DNA from: Micromonospora gifhornensis
Lineage (GTDB): Bacteria; Actinomycetota; Actinomycetes; Mycobacteriales; Micromonosporaceae
NCBI RefSeq assembly: GCF_016863515.1
Contig: NZ_BOPA01000005.1
Span: forward strand, 1 to 64,000
Length of the DNA: 64,000 nucleotides
Direction: 5' to 3'
A program made the position numbers and the translations under genes. Positions 40,285 to 48,292 of the stretch are shown here, one piece after another (within the stretch, counting starts at the first letter, position 1; every line of letters begins with the position of its first letter). The notes under the pieces are model-generated. The model searched no databases and had not been told where the DNA came from. It saw only the letters and a program-made list of their open reading frames with translations.

Positions 40285-40404
40285 GGTCGGCAGACGCGGC
40301 GCCGAGGTGCCTCGGGTCGGCGGCAGGCGTGGCGGAGGGCCGGCGGATCCCGGGTCCAGTACGGCGACGCCTCCTGACGGCATGGCGCGATGCGGAGTGC
40401 GGGC

Positions 40405-40917
40405 GTGAGCCGGCCGGCCCCCGGCGGGCCGCCGCAGGCCGACCACCCGAACGTGTTCCCCGCCGCGACGGGCTACTCCGCCACCGAGTGGGATCTGATC
40501 ACCGGTCTACCCGGCCGGGTGATCGCGGTCGCCACCCAACCTGGTCCCGGGCGGCCGTACCCGGGCGTGGCGGCCGGGCTCGCCGGCCTGGAGGCGGTGG
40601 CGGCCGGACGCGCCTTCGACAGCGACCTGGTCCGTGCCGTGGTGGCCGCGATCTACACCCGACACGAAGAGGCGAGCGCACCGCAACCGCAACCGCGACC
40701 CGCCGACCTGGTGGACGTGCTCGCGGCCTGCCGGGCGGTCGTCCGGATCCTCGACCGTCGGGCCGACCTCGCCGACTCGGCGGCCTACCGGCAGTGGGTG
40801 CAGTCGGTGGCGGCCCGGGTGTGCCGCGCCGGGTCCGCCGTACCGCCGGACGGCACGCTGGCTCCGGTCGACCGTCGCCTCCTGGACCGAATCGGTGGCG
40901 CCCTCGCGCTTCGCTGA
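40405..40917 (+). CDS. Hypothetical helical protein
   Basis: A 170-residue all-helical protein, Ala/Arg-rich. I do not recognise it. The GTG at 40405 starts MSRPAPGGPPQADHP; the core FPAATGYSATEWDLITGLPG is followed by helices such as LVRAVVAAIYTRHEE and LVDVLAACRAVVRILDRRAD. Third positions are strongly GC-biased as expected for coding. The end is 50 bases before the SpoU methyltransferase gene, so they may be co-transcribed. No motif hints at a function. Confidence 0.7.
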   Translation: MSRPAPGGPPQADHPNVFPAATGYSATEWDLITGLPGRVIAVATQPGPGRPYPGVAAGLAGLEAVAAGRAFDSDLVRAVVAAIYTRHEEASAPQPQPRPADLVDVLAACRAVVRILDRRADLADSAAYRQWVQSVAARVCRAGSAVPPDGTLAPVDRRLLDRIGGALALR

Positions 40918-40967
40918 CCTCGTGCGCCCGTCGGTGCCGACCGGCAAGGGGCGTACCCTGCCTGACC

Positions 40968-41591
40968 GTGACCGATGAGCAGTACGAGGTCGGCGTGGGT
41001 CCCTGGCAGGGGGATCCGCCGGACGACCCCCGCTACGACCCGCAGCTGCTCGCCGAGGGCGACCGGCGCAACGTGGTCGACCGCTACCGCTACTGGCGGC
41101 GCGAGGCGGTGGTCGCCGATCTTGATCTGCGTCGGCACGACTTCCACGTGGCGATCGAGAACTGGCAGCACGACATGAACATCGGCACGGTGGTGCGCAA
41201 CGCCAACGCCTTCCTCGCGGCCGAGGTGCACATCGTGGGCCGACGGCGGTGGAACCGGCGAGGCGCCATGGTGACCGATCGCTATCAACACGTACGCCAT
41301 CACGAGTCGATCGACGACTTCGTCGCCTGGGCGGGGCAGCACGACCTGCCGCTGGTCGGGATCGACAACCTGCCCGGCTCTCGTCCGCTGGAGAGCAGCA
41401 CGTTGCCGCGCCGGTGCGTCCTGCTGTTCGGTCAGGAGGGACCGGGCCTGTCGGACGCGGCCCGTGCCGCCTGCGACCAACTCTTCTCCATCGCCCAGTA
41501 CGGCTCCACCCGCTCCATCAACGCCGGCGTGGCGAGCGGGATCGCCATGCACGCGTGGATCCGAGCCCACGCCGGCCCGCCACCGGACTGA
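40968..41591 (+). CDS. TrmH/SpoU-family RNA methyltransferase
   Basis: A 207-residue SPOUT methyltransferase of RNA ribose 2'-O type. The GTG at 40968 opens MTDEQYEVGVGPW. The family motifs are ENWQHDMNIGTVVRNANAFL (Asn and Arg of motif 1), VLLFGQEGPGLSD (motif 2) and GSTRSINAGVASGIAMHAW (motif 3, forming the SAM-binding knot). The substrate, tRNA or rRNA, is unresolved. It is preceded by the hypothetical helical gene and followed 89 bases later by the DUF6758 gene. Confidence 0.92.
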   Translation: MTDEQYEVGVGPWQGDPPDDPRYDPQLLAEGDRRNVVDRYRYWRREAVVADLDLRRHDFHVAIENWQHDMNIGTVVRNANAFLAAEVHIVGRRRWNRRGAMVTDRYQHVRHHESIDDFVAWAGQHDLPLVGIDNLPGSRPLESSTLPRRCVLLFGQEGPGLSDAARAACDQLFSIAQYGSTRSINAGVASGIAMHAWIRAHAGPPPD

Positions 41592-41679
41592 CCGGCGCGC
41601 CGCGCCGAATGGCGACATCGCCGCCGGCAATGGCGCCGCTCCGCTTGACGGCGGGCGGCGGGCGGGTGACGGTGGAGAC

Positions 41680-42372
41680 GTGACTGTTGCGGTGAGTTGT
41701 CCGAGATGCGGTGGGTCCGTGCGGCCGCCGGACCTGATGCACGCGGAGTCGCGCTGCCCCGACTGCGGCCCGGTCGCTCCGCTGCACGTACCCGAGAACA
41801 TCGGTGCCGAGATCGTGGCGAGCGTGGTCGACCGGATCCAGGCCGCGCAGACAGGGCAACCGGCGGTGCCGCTCTGGTGCCCGTGGCCGTTGCCGCCGGG
41901 CTGGACCACCACCGGCGTGGCGTGGGCCGGCGACGACCGGCTCGGCGTACGTGCCACCGCGGTCGCCTGCGCCGGTCCGGAACCGCTCGGTGGTGGGCCC
42001 GCCGACCTGGTGTTCGTGGCCGAGGAGCCCGGGGTGGGGCTGGGTGCCCGGTACGCCGGGGTGCCGGGTCCCGATGCGGGCCCGGAACTCGCCGAGGCGT
42101 TGACCGAGCCCGGCCCCGGTCATCCGGGCCATGTCGGACGGGCCGGCATCAAGGTGGCCGGTCACCCCACTCCACTGTGGTTGATCAATTCCCTGACGGA
42201 TCGAAGCGCGTACGCCGGCGAGGCTCGGGGATTGTGGCTGTATGCGATAGCCTGGCCCGCGAGCGCGGGACATCTGCTTGCCGAGGACGTGGTGTTGCAC
42301 GACCTGGTGGAGTGGACGCCAACCGAGCTCGTGTACGGCGCACCGTCTCCCTACCTGCACGGGAAGGCTTGA
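41680..42372 (+). CDS. DUF6758 zinc-ribbon protein
   Basis: A 230-residue actinobacterial protein. The GTG at 41680 opens an N-terminal zinc ribbon (SCPRCGGSVRPPDLM with a partner CPDCGPV), then a conserved beta-rich domain with PLWCPWPLPPGWTTTGVAWA, VACAGPEPLGGGPADLV, and GLGARYAGVPGPDAGP. These segments match streptomycete proteins of DUF6758 that I recall. Function unknown; it is often near PHP, MarC and CBS genes. It stands before the small membrane protein across a 116-base gap. Confidence 0.85.
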   Translation: MTVAVSCPRCGGSVRPPDLMHAESRCPDCGPVAPLHVPENIGAEIVASVVDRIQAAQTGQPAVPLWCPWPLPPGWTTTGVAWAGDDRLGVRATAVACAGPEPLGGGPADLVFVAEEPGVGLGARYAGVPGPDAGPELAEALTEPGPGHPGHVGRAGIKVAGHPTPLWLINSLTDRSAYAGEARGLWLYAIAWPASAGHLLAEDVVLHDLVEWTPTELVYGAPSPYLHGKA

Positions 42373-42488
42373 CAAGCCCCCCGGAATGTCGGAGAACGGA
42401 CGCAGATATTCACGGTAAGACACCACGCTGATACTCTGGGTGCCGCTGCGGTAATGGGACCCGGCGCCGCGCGAGAGGATGGCCCGCC

Positions 42489-42647
42489 ATGGTCAAGAAG
42501 GTCCTCACCTGGGCCGGAATCGCATTCTTGATCTTCTTTGTCGCCTACCGGCCAAATTCTGCTGCGGACGTGTTCAAGTCGCTCGGTGGCGGCATCATGG
42601 ACATCGCACAGGGCTTCGGCGACTTCTTCACCAGCCTGGTCGCCTAG
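42489..42647 (+). CDS. Small membrane protein (52 residues)
   Basis: A 52-residue protein, shorter than typical gene-finding cut-offs. The ATG at 42489 follows GAGAGGATGG at fair spacing. A membrane helix (VLTWAGIAFLIFFVAYR, residues ~5-21) is followed by an amphipathic segment (SLGGGIMDIAQGFGDFF). It ends seven bases before the bPH2-domain gene, so the two are probably one operon. I do not recognise the family with certainty; similar short ORFs precede such genes in other actinobacteria. Confidence 0.75.
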   Translation: MVKKVLTWAGIAFLIFFVAYRPNSAADVFKSLGGGIMDIAQGFGDFFTSLVA

Positions 42648-42653
42648 CCGCCG

Positions 42654-43541
42654 ATGGGAAGCCCCTCCGGCCCGCCCTTCGATCCCGACGACCCTGATCG
42701 GGCCCGTCGGGAACAGGACACCGAGCCGATTCCCCGGATCGACCCCGATGACGGTCCGGGCCGCGGCCCCGGTTCGCGCCCCGACCCCTACTCCTCCGAC
42801 GGCCCGTTCTTCTCGGACGACGCCGGCTACGGCCCGGGGCCCGACTACGTCGACGACGACCGGTCGGGGCGGGCCTGGGTGCGGGACCCCGAGGCGGGCT
42901 ACCAGCCGCCTCAGATCTCCGAGGACGAGCTGGCAGGGCTGCGCGCCGACGCCAGTGGCATGACCCCACGCCGGGTCCTGCCACTGGAAGACGAGCCCAG
43001 CTCGCTGGTCGCCCGCTATCTCTTCCCCACCGAGCGCTACCGGGGCGAGTGGAAGCGGCACTGGGTCCACCTCGCCACGCCGATCGTCGTCGGTGTCGCC
43101 GCGACCTTCGTGCTCGGCTACCTCTCCGGCTTCCTCGCCGGGCAGGACGTCGGGGCGCTCACCACGGTCGCCGTGCTGCTCTGGTTCGCGGTGATGGGCT
43201 GGGTGGCCTGGAAGGTCGCCGACTGGTGGTACGACCGGTTCATCCTGACCAACAAACGGGTCATGGTGGTCAACGGCATCATCACCCGCAAGGTCGCCAT
43301 GATGCCGCTGACCCGGGTCACCGACATGAAGTACGAGCAGTCGCCGGCCGGCCGCGCGCTCAACTACGGCACGTTCGTGCTGGAGTCGGCCGGTCAGGAG
43401 CAGGCGCTGCGCGAGGTCAAGAACCTGCCCAACCCCAATGAGCTCTACCTGCGCGTGGTCGAGGAGATGTACGAGCCGCAGGCGGTCGAGGCGCGGTTGG
43501 GCAAGGAGCAGGACGAGGCCAAGGCTGACGACGGTGCCTGA
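42654..43541 (+). CDS. Membrane protein with bacterial PH-like (bPH2/DUF304) domain
   Basis: A 295-residue protein. Residues ~1-115 are an acidic, disordered cytoplasmic head. Two membrane helices follow (WVHLATPIVVGVAATFVLGYL and LTTVAVLLWFAVMGWVAWKV), then a bPH2/DUF304 domain (~190-270) starting WWYDRFILTNKRVMVVNGII, with MPLTRVTDMKYEQSPAGRAL and the GTFVLESAGQ strand. Such proteins bind membranes or lipids; the function is unknown. It is preceded by the 52-residue membrane protein and followed 102 bases later by the ECF sigma gene. Confidence 0.88.
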   Translation: MGSPSGPPFDPDDPDRARREQDTEPIPRIDPDDGPGRGPGSRPDPYSSDGPFFSDDAGYGPGPDYVDDDRSGRAWVRDPEAGYQPPQISEDELAGLRADASGMTPRRVLPLEDEPSSLVARYLFPTERYRGEWKRHWVHLATPIVVGVAATFVLGYLSGFLAGQDVGALTTVAVLLWFAVMGWVAWKVADWWYDRFILTNKRVMVVNGIITRKVAMMPLTRVTDMKYEQSPAGRALNYGTFVLESAGQEQALREVKNLPNPNELYLRVVEEMYEPQAVEARLGKEQDEAKADDGA

Positions 43542-43643
43542 CGGTTCCTGACCGAAAATCGGAGCTAAAGCACATCTTCCGCCCTCGACCTGCTGGTCCG
43601 GCCGTGGCAGGCTGCCCGCAGAGCCCGGTACGGGAGGTGGCGC

Positions 43644-44456
43644 GTGGCCAGCAGTGATCCGCTGGAGGACGAGTTCCGTGACTTCGTCACGGCCCGTTCC
43701 AGCGCCCTGCTGCGGACCGCGTACCTGCTGACCGGAGACTGGGGCACCGCGGAGGACCTGTTACAGACCGCGCTGACCAAGACGTACCTGGCCTGGAAGC
43801 GCCTCGGCGGCATCGAGGCGATCGAGCCGTACGCCCGGCGTGTGATGGTCAACACGTCGACGAGTTGGTGGCGGCGTCGTTGGCACGGCGAGCGACCCAC
43901 CGAGGTGCTGCCCGAACGGCCCGGCGTCGACGAGATCGAGCAGCAACTGGACCGGGATGTGCTCTGGCGGCACCTGCGGGCGCTGCCCGCCCGCCAGCGT
44001 GCCGTGCTGGTGCTGCGCTTCTACGAGGACCTGTCGGAGTCGCAGACCGCCGCCCTGCTCAACATCTCGACGGGCACGGTCAAGAGCCAGACCTTCCGCG
44101 CGCTGGCCACCCTGCGCCGCCGGATCGGCGCGGACGAAGCCTTCACGCTGCCGGGCGCGGCGTCGTCGAGCGTGGACCCGCCCCGGCGGTCGACCGCCGC
44201 GCCGCGGACCGACCAGCCGCTTCCGGCCCGGCAGACCCGTCCCGCCACCCCGGCGCCCGCGATGCCGGCACCGGCGACTCCGACAGGTGTCCCGGATGCG
44301 GCCGGTCAGTCCGACCCGGCGATCGCCGCACATCGGCAGGACCGGTCCGAGGGCGCGCCGGAGATGGCTGCGCAGCGGACGGCCGTCGCGGGGTCCGCGC
44401 AGGCCCCGGCCGCCGCCGCGAAGCCGGACGGTGCCCTGGCGGGGGAACGGCGATGA
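43644..44456 (+). CDS. SigE-family ECF RNA polymerase sigma factor
   Basis: A 270-residue group IV sigma factor. Region 2 (~10-75) includes FRDFVTARSSALLRTAYLLT and GTAEDLLQTALTKTYLAWKR; region 4 (~100-160) includes LPARQRAVLVLRFYEDLSES and the recognition helix STGTVKSQTFRALATL. The tail (~165-270) is Ala/Pro-rich and probably disordered; it is long for the family. The ATGA overlap with the next gene shows translational coupling. It is of the widespread actinobacterial SigE family (TIGR02983). The GTG start has GGGAGG upstream. Confidence 0.92.
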   Translation: MASSDPLEDEFRDFVTARSSALLRTAYLLTGDWGTAEDLLQTALTKTYLAWKRLGGIEAIEPYARRVMVNTSTSWWRRRWHGERPTEVLPERPGVDEIEQQLDRDVLWRHLRALPARQRAVLVLRFYEDLSESQTAALLNISTGTVKSQTFRALATLRRRIGADEAFTLPGAASSSVDPPRRSTAAPRTDQPLPARQTRPATPAPAMPAPATPTGVPDAAGQSDPAIAAHRQDRSEGAPEMAAQRTAVAGSAQAPAAAAKPDGALAGERR

Positions 44457-45721
44457 ACGCCGTTCCTGGAGATCGTGACAACCCGAGCGGGGCTCCGGAT
44501 CGTCAAATGAACGTGGAGCAGGACGGGCTGGAACGGGCCGTCCGGGAGGAGTTGTCCCGGCGGGCCGCGATGCCGCATGCGACCGTCGCCGATCCGGCGG
44601 ACGCCGTGATCCGGCGAGCGAAGCGGATCCAGCGTCGTCGCGCCGTGACCGGGATGAGCTTCGCCGCAGTGGCGATCGTTCTGGTCAGTGCCGGCGCGAC
44701 GCAACTCGGCCAGGAGCCTCCACCGAACGGCACCAGGGTGGTGATCGGTGAGCGTGACCAGCCGCCCGAGTTGACGGTGACGCCGACCGTCCCGGCACCC
44801 AGCCCGGAGGCCGGCACCCCGTTCGTCGAGGTCGACCTGGTGCTGGGCACAACGATCGCCACCGCGCAGGGCCGCCGGGTGACTGCCGCCGGTGCCGGCC
44901 GGATCGAGCGGGCCCACCGCCTCGCCGACGATCGCGGCTGGCTGGCTGTCAGCGCGCCGGGACTGGCCGGCCGTTTCCTCTGGGCGGTGACGCCCACCGG
45001 TGCGGTGCAGGTGCTGCTCGCCGGTGCCGACGAGATCGTGGTGGACGCGCAAGGCCACCAGGTCGCCTGGAAACAGGGTTCGGTGTTGGCCAGCGCGCGG
45101 ATCGTCAACGGCGAGTTGTCCCCTGCCGCCCGTGCCGAGGTGCCGGCCGAGGCGATGCCGCTGCGGATCGTCGACGGTGCCGTGCTGGTACGGCTGGCAC
45201 CCGACCGCCCGGGCCATGCGCTGTGGCGCCTGCATCCCGGGGTGTTCGAACCGGGCACCGACCGGTCGACCAGTCGCATCTTCGGTGCCCTGCCCGACGG
45301 TCGGCTGGTCGGTGAGGTCGTCACCGGCACGGAGACCTGCCTGACGCTGCTCGACCCGGCCGGCGGGCTCGCCCCGACCGGCCCGGCGTGCGGGCCGAGC
45401 CTGGACGGGGACGGCCGGGGTGCGGTGTCGCCGGACGGGCGTTGGCTGCTGGCCAACGGACGCTTCGCGGACGGGGACAAGGCGCTGCTGGTCGACCTGG
45501 CCCGGCTGGACCGGTCGGTCAAGCCCGTGGTCGCCGGCCCGGCGATCAGTGGTGCCGTGGCGTGGAGTACGCCGAGCACCGCCTACTACCACGCCGACAC
45601 CGTCGACCGCCTGACCCGGGTGGACGTCGATCGGGCGGCCAAGGGCGGTTCACCGACCCTGATCGCCCTCACCGGCCTGCCCGCCGACCAGCCGCCCGTG
45701 GTGGTCAGCCAGGGCGGCTGA
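44453..45721 (+). CDS. Membrane-anchored propeller-like protein, likely anti-sigma partner
   Basis: A 422-residue protein. A cytoplasmic N-terminus of ~60 residues (VREELSRRAAMP) precedes a membrane helix (VTGMSFAAVAIVLVSAGATQ) and an extracytoplasmic part rich in short beta strands, like a degenerate WD40/TolB propeller (GRGAVSPDGRWLLANGRFAD). The ATG overlaps the sigma stop by four bases. The layout, an inside N-terminus that can bind a sigma factor and an outside sensor, fits a membrane anti-sigma factor. No zinc HxxxCxxC motif is visible, so it is not a ZAS-type. Function is inferred from context. Confidence 0.8.
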   Translation: MNAVPGDRDNPSGAPDRQMNVEQDGLERAVREELSRRAAMPHATVADPADAVIRRAKRIQRRRAVTGMSFAAVAIVLVSAGATQLGQEPPPNGTRVVIGERDQPPELTVTPTVPAPSPEAGTPFVEVDLVLGTTIATAQGRRVTAAGAGRIERAHRLADDRGWLAVSAPGLAGRFLWAVTPTGAVQVLLAGADEIVVDAQGHQVAWKQGSVLASARIVNGELSPAARAEVPAEAMPLRIVDGAVLVRLAPDRPGHALWRLHPGVFEPGTDRSTSRIFGALPDGRLVGEVVTGTETCLTLLDPAGGLAPTGPACGPSLDGDGRGAVSPDGRWLLANGRFADGDKALLVDLARLDRSVKPVVAGPAISGAVAWSTPSTAYYHADTVDRLTRVDVDRAAKGGSPTLIALTGLPADQPPVVVSQGG

Positions 45722-45739
45722 AGCCGGTAGCCTCGGGCG

Positions 45740-46600
45740 ATGCTGCCCGGGATCGACCTGCACACCCACTCCACCGCCAGCGACGGCACGCTCAGCCCGC
45801 CGCAGCTGGTTCGTGCCGCCGCCGAGGCGGGGCTCGATGTCGTGGCCATCACCGATCACGACACCACCGCGGGATGGGAGCCGGCGCTGCAGGCCCTGCC
45901 GGCCGGGCTGCGCCTGGTTCGAGGTGCCGAGCTGTCCTGCCGCTGGAGCGGTGTCGAGCCGTCGCTGCCGCTGCACCTGTTGGCGTACCTCTTCGACCCG
46001 GACGCGCCGGAACTGGTCGCGGAACTGGCCCGGGTGCGCGCGGCCCGGCTTCAGCGTGGGGAACGCATCGTGGCCCGGCTCCGGGCCGACGGCATCGACG
46101 TCAGCTGGCCGGAGATCCTGGCCGGGGCGGGCGGTGGGACGGTCGGCCGGCCGCACATCGCGCAGGCGCTGATCCGGGCCGGCCTGGTCGCCACCACCAG
46201 CGAGGCGTTCGGCCCCGACTGGCTGGGGGAGCGGTACCGGCTGCCCAAGGAGGACATCGACGTCTTCCGGGCCGTCCGGCTGGTCCGGGCGGCCGGAGGG
46301 GTGCCGGTCTTCGCCCACCCGAGGGCCACCCGGCGTGGCCGGATCGTGCCGGACGAGCTGATCGCCGAGCTGGCGGCGGCCGGTCTGGCCGGCCTGGAAG
46401 CCGATCACGAGGACCATTCGCCCGCCGAGCGGGAGCACGTGCGCGGCCTCGCCGCCGACCTGGGTCTGTTGGTGACGGGCTCGTCGGACTTCCACGGCAC
46501 GCACAAGACGGTTCAGCTGGGGGCCTTCACCACCGACCCCGAGGCGTACGAACGGATCGTCGCCGAGTCGTCCGGGGTGGTCGAGGTCGCGTCCGGCTGA
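45740..46600 (+). CDS. PHP-domain phosphoesterase (RNase AM/YciV-like)
   Basis: A 286-residue PHP metal-dependent phosphoesterase. The N-terminal IDLHTHSTASDGTLSPPQLV has the metal-binding HxH; VVAITDHDTTAGW adds a DH pair, and further ligands lie in VFAHPRATR, EADHEDHS and VTGSSDFHGTHK. The length and the motif set match the YciV/RNase AM type that removes 3' phosphates or digests short RNA. It starts 18 bases after the membrane protein and is followed 33 bases later by the marC-like gene. Confidence 0.92.
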   Translation: MLPGIDLHTHSTASDGTLSPPQLVRAAAEAGLDVVAITDHDTTAGWEPALQALPAGLRLVRGAELSCRWSGVEPSLPLHLLAYLFDPDAPELVAELARVRAARLQRGERIVARLRADGIDVSWPEILAGAGGGTVGRPHIAQALIRAGLVATTSEAFGPDWLGERYRLPKEDIDVFRAVRLVRAAGGVPVFAHPRATRRGRIVPDELIAELAAAGLAGLEADHEDHSPAEREHVRGLAADLGLLVTGSSDFHGTHKTVQLGAFTTDPEAYERIVAESSGVVEVASG

Positions 46601-46633
46601 TCTCGGGCCCGGCCGCACCGCTACGGTGACCAG

Positions 46634-47248
46634 GTGGATCTCAAGCTCTTCGGCGAGGTCTTCGTGACCCTGCTGGTCATCGTCGACCCGCCGGGCATGA
46701 TGCCGATCTTCCTCGCCCTGACCAGCCCGCTGGCGGCGCGGGAGCGCAACCGGGCCGCCTGGCAGGCGGTCGCGCTCGCCCTCGGCGTGATCGTGGTCTT
46801 CGCGGTCGCGGGGCAGACCCTGCTCGCGTACCTGCACGTCGACCTGCCGGCGTTGCAGGCGGCAGGTGGACTGCTGCTGGTGCTTGTCGCGCTGGAGCTG
46901 TTGACCGGCAAGACCGACGATCCGACCAAGCAGGCCACCTCCAACATCGCCCTGGTGCCGCTGGGTACGCCGCTGCTGGCCGGCCCCGGCGCGATCGTGG
47001 CCACCATGCTCTTCGTCCAGCAGGCCGACGTGGCGGCGGACTACATGGCCATCGCCACCGCCATCGTCGCGGTGATGCTTACCGTCTGGATCGTGCTGCG
47101 CTTCTCCGGCGGCATCGTCAAGGTGTTGCGGCCCGGCGGCATCGAGGTGCTCACCCGCATCGCCGGCCTGCTGCTGGCGGCGATCGCCGTGCAGCTCATC
47201 GCGGACGCGATCTTCGCGTTCGTGGCGGACTTCACCGCCACGCGCTGA
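46634..47248 (+). CDS. MarC-family integral membrane protein
   Basis: A 204-residue six-helix membrane protein. It has the MarC segment VIVDPPGMMPIFLALTSPL, the loop GKTDDPTKQATSNIALVPLG, and the TPLLAGPGAIVATMLF turn. Despite its name MarC is not clearly an antibiotic-resistance factor in E. coli; its function is unresolved. The GTG start opens MDLKLFGEVF. It lies between the PHP gene and the RecB-like nuclease gene and may be in one operon. Confidence 0.9.
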   Translation: MDLKLFGEVFVTLLVIVDPPGMMPIFLALTSPLAARERNRAAWQAVALALGVIVVFAVAGQTLLAYLHVDLPALQAAGGLLLVLVALELLTGKTDDPTKQATSNIALVPLGTPLLAGPGAIVATMLFVQQADVAADYMAIATAIVAVMLTVWIVLRFSGGIVKVLRPGGIEVLTRIAGLLLAAIAVQLIADAIFAFVADFTATR

Positions 47249-47261
47249 CCGGTCGGGCGCA

Positions 47262-48239
47262 GTGTCGGGGGTGGATGGCAGGATCGCAGGCGTGCGACGA
47301 CCCTCCCCGACCGGACGACCTGCCGGACGACCCGCCGCCGGTGGGCGTGCGCCCCGACCGCGCGACGCGCAGCCGGAGCAACTCGGCTTCGACGGCATGC
47401 CGGAGCGGCTGTTCGTCTGCACCCCGAGCAAGCTCGGCGCGTACGCGGACTGCCCCCGTCGTTACCGCTACACGTACGTCGACCGGCCCGCCCCGCCGAA
47501 GGGCCCGCCGTGGGCGCACAACTCCCTCGGCGCCAGCGTGCACACCGCCCTGAAGAACTGGTACGCGCTGCCCGTCGACCGTCGTCGCCCCGAGGTGCTT
47601 CCCACCCTGCTCAAGGGCACCTGGGTGCGCGACGGCTACCGCGACGACGAGCAGGAACGCGAGGTCTACCGCCGGGCCCTGGGCTGGCTGGAGGCGTACG
47701 TCGACGGGCTCGACCCGGCCGACGAGCCGGTCGGCGTGGAGCGGGTGGTGGCGGTCAAGACCGGGGTGCTGGCCTTCAACGGCCGCGCCGACCGGATCGA
47801 CGGGCGGGCCGGCAGCGACGGCCCCGAACTGGTCATCGTCGACTACAAGACCGGCCGCACCGGGCTGGACGCCGACGATGCCCGAGGCTCGCAGGCGTTG
47901 GCCCTCTACGCGTACGCGGCCGAGCGGGTCTTCCGCCGACCGTGCCGACGGGTCGAGCTGCACCACCTGCCCAGCGGCACAGTAGCGGCGCACGACCACA
48001 CCGTCGAGTCGCTGGCCCGGCAGGTGTCCCGGGCGGAGGAGACCGCCCGCGACATCATGGCCGCCGAGCGGACCGTCGCCGACGGCGGTGACCCGGACGA
48101 GGCCTTCCCCACCACACCGGGCCCGCGCTGCGCCTGGTGCGACTACCGCCGCACCTGCCCCGCGGGCGCGACGTTGCCGGGCAAGGAGCCGTGGGCCGCG
48201 GTCGACCGCCCCGCCGCACCCCCCACCGAGCAGGACTGA
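47262..48239 (+). CDS. RecB-family PD-(D/E)xK nuclease
   Basis: A 325-residue nuclease of the Cas4/AddB-like group. The first Cys lies in YADCPRRYRYTYVDR; the middle has LGASVHTALKNWY; the active site is GRADRIDG followed by ELVIVDYKTGRTG (Asp and Lys), with QALALYAYAAERVF (QxxxY). The C-terminus has CAWCDYRRTC (C-x2-C-x5-C), so four Cys probably hold a [4Fe-4S] cluster. A stand-alone enzyme of this kind is common in actinobacteria; its role in DNA repair is inferred. Starts at 47262 or 47292 are both possible. It converges with the MpaB-like gene. Confidence 0.9.
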   Translation: MSGVDGRIAGVRRPSPTGRPAGRPAAGGRAPRPRDAQPEQLGFDGMPERLFVCTPSKLGAYADCPRRYRYTYVDRPAPPKGPPWAHNSLGASVHTALKNWYALPVDRRRPEVLPTLLKGTWVRDGYRDDEQEREVYRRALGWLEAYVDGLDPADEPVGVERVVAVKTGVLAFNGRADRIDGRAGSDGPELVIVDYKTGRTGLDADDARGSQALALYAYAAERVFRRPCRRVELHHLPSGTVAAHDHTVESLARQVSRAEETARDIMAAERTVADGGDPDEAFPTTPGPRCAWCDYRRTCPAGATLPGKEPWAAVDRPAAPPTEQD

Positions 48240-48292
48240 GCCGTCCCGGACGCCGCTTAACCGGTGAGGGCGGGTCAGGCGGTGAGGGCTGG

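Larger units (their letters stand above)
39616..40404. other. Largest gene-poor stretch, 789 bases
   Basis: Between trxA and the gene at 40405 I can support no firm gene. It contains a 9-bp inverted repeat (39774-39796), a notably AT-rich segment for this genome (about 39910-39955, with ATGTAACAAAAATATAAATG), a GC-rich stem-loop (40013-40041), a low-confidence minus-strand reading frame (40042-40266), and a GAGCGAGCGCAGCGAGCG element (40267-40284). The AT-rich segment probably holds one or more promoters, one likely for trxA. Confidence 0.7.
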
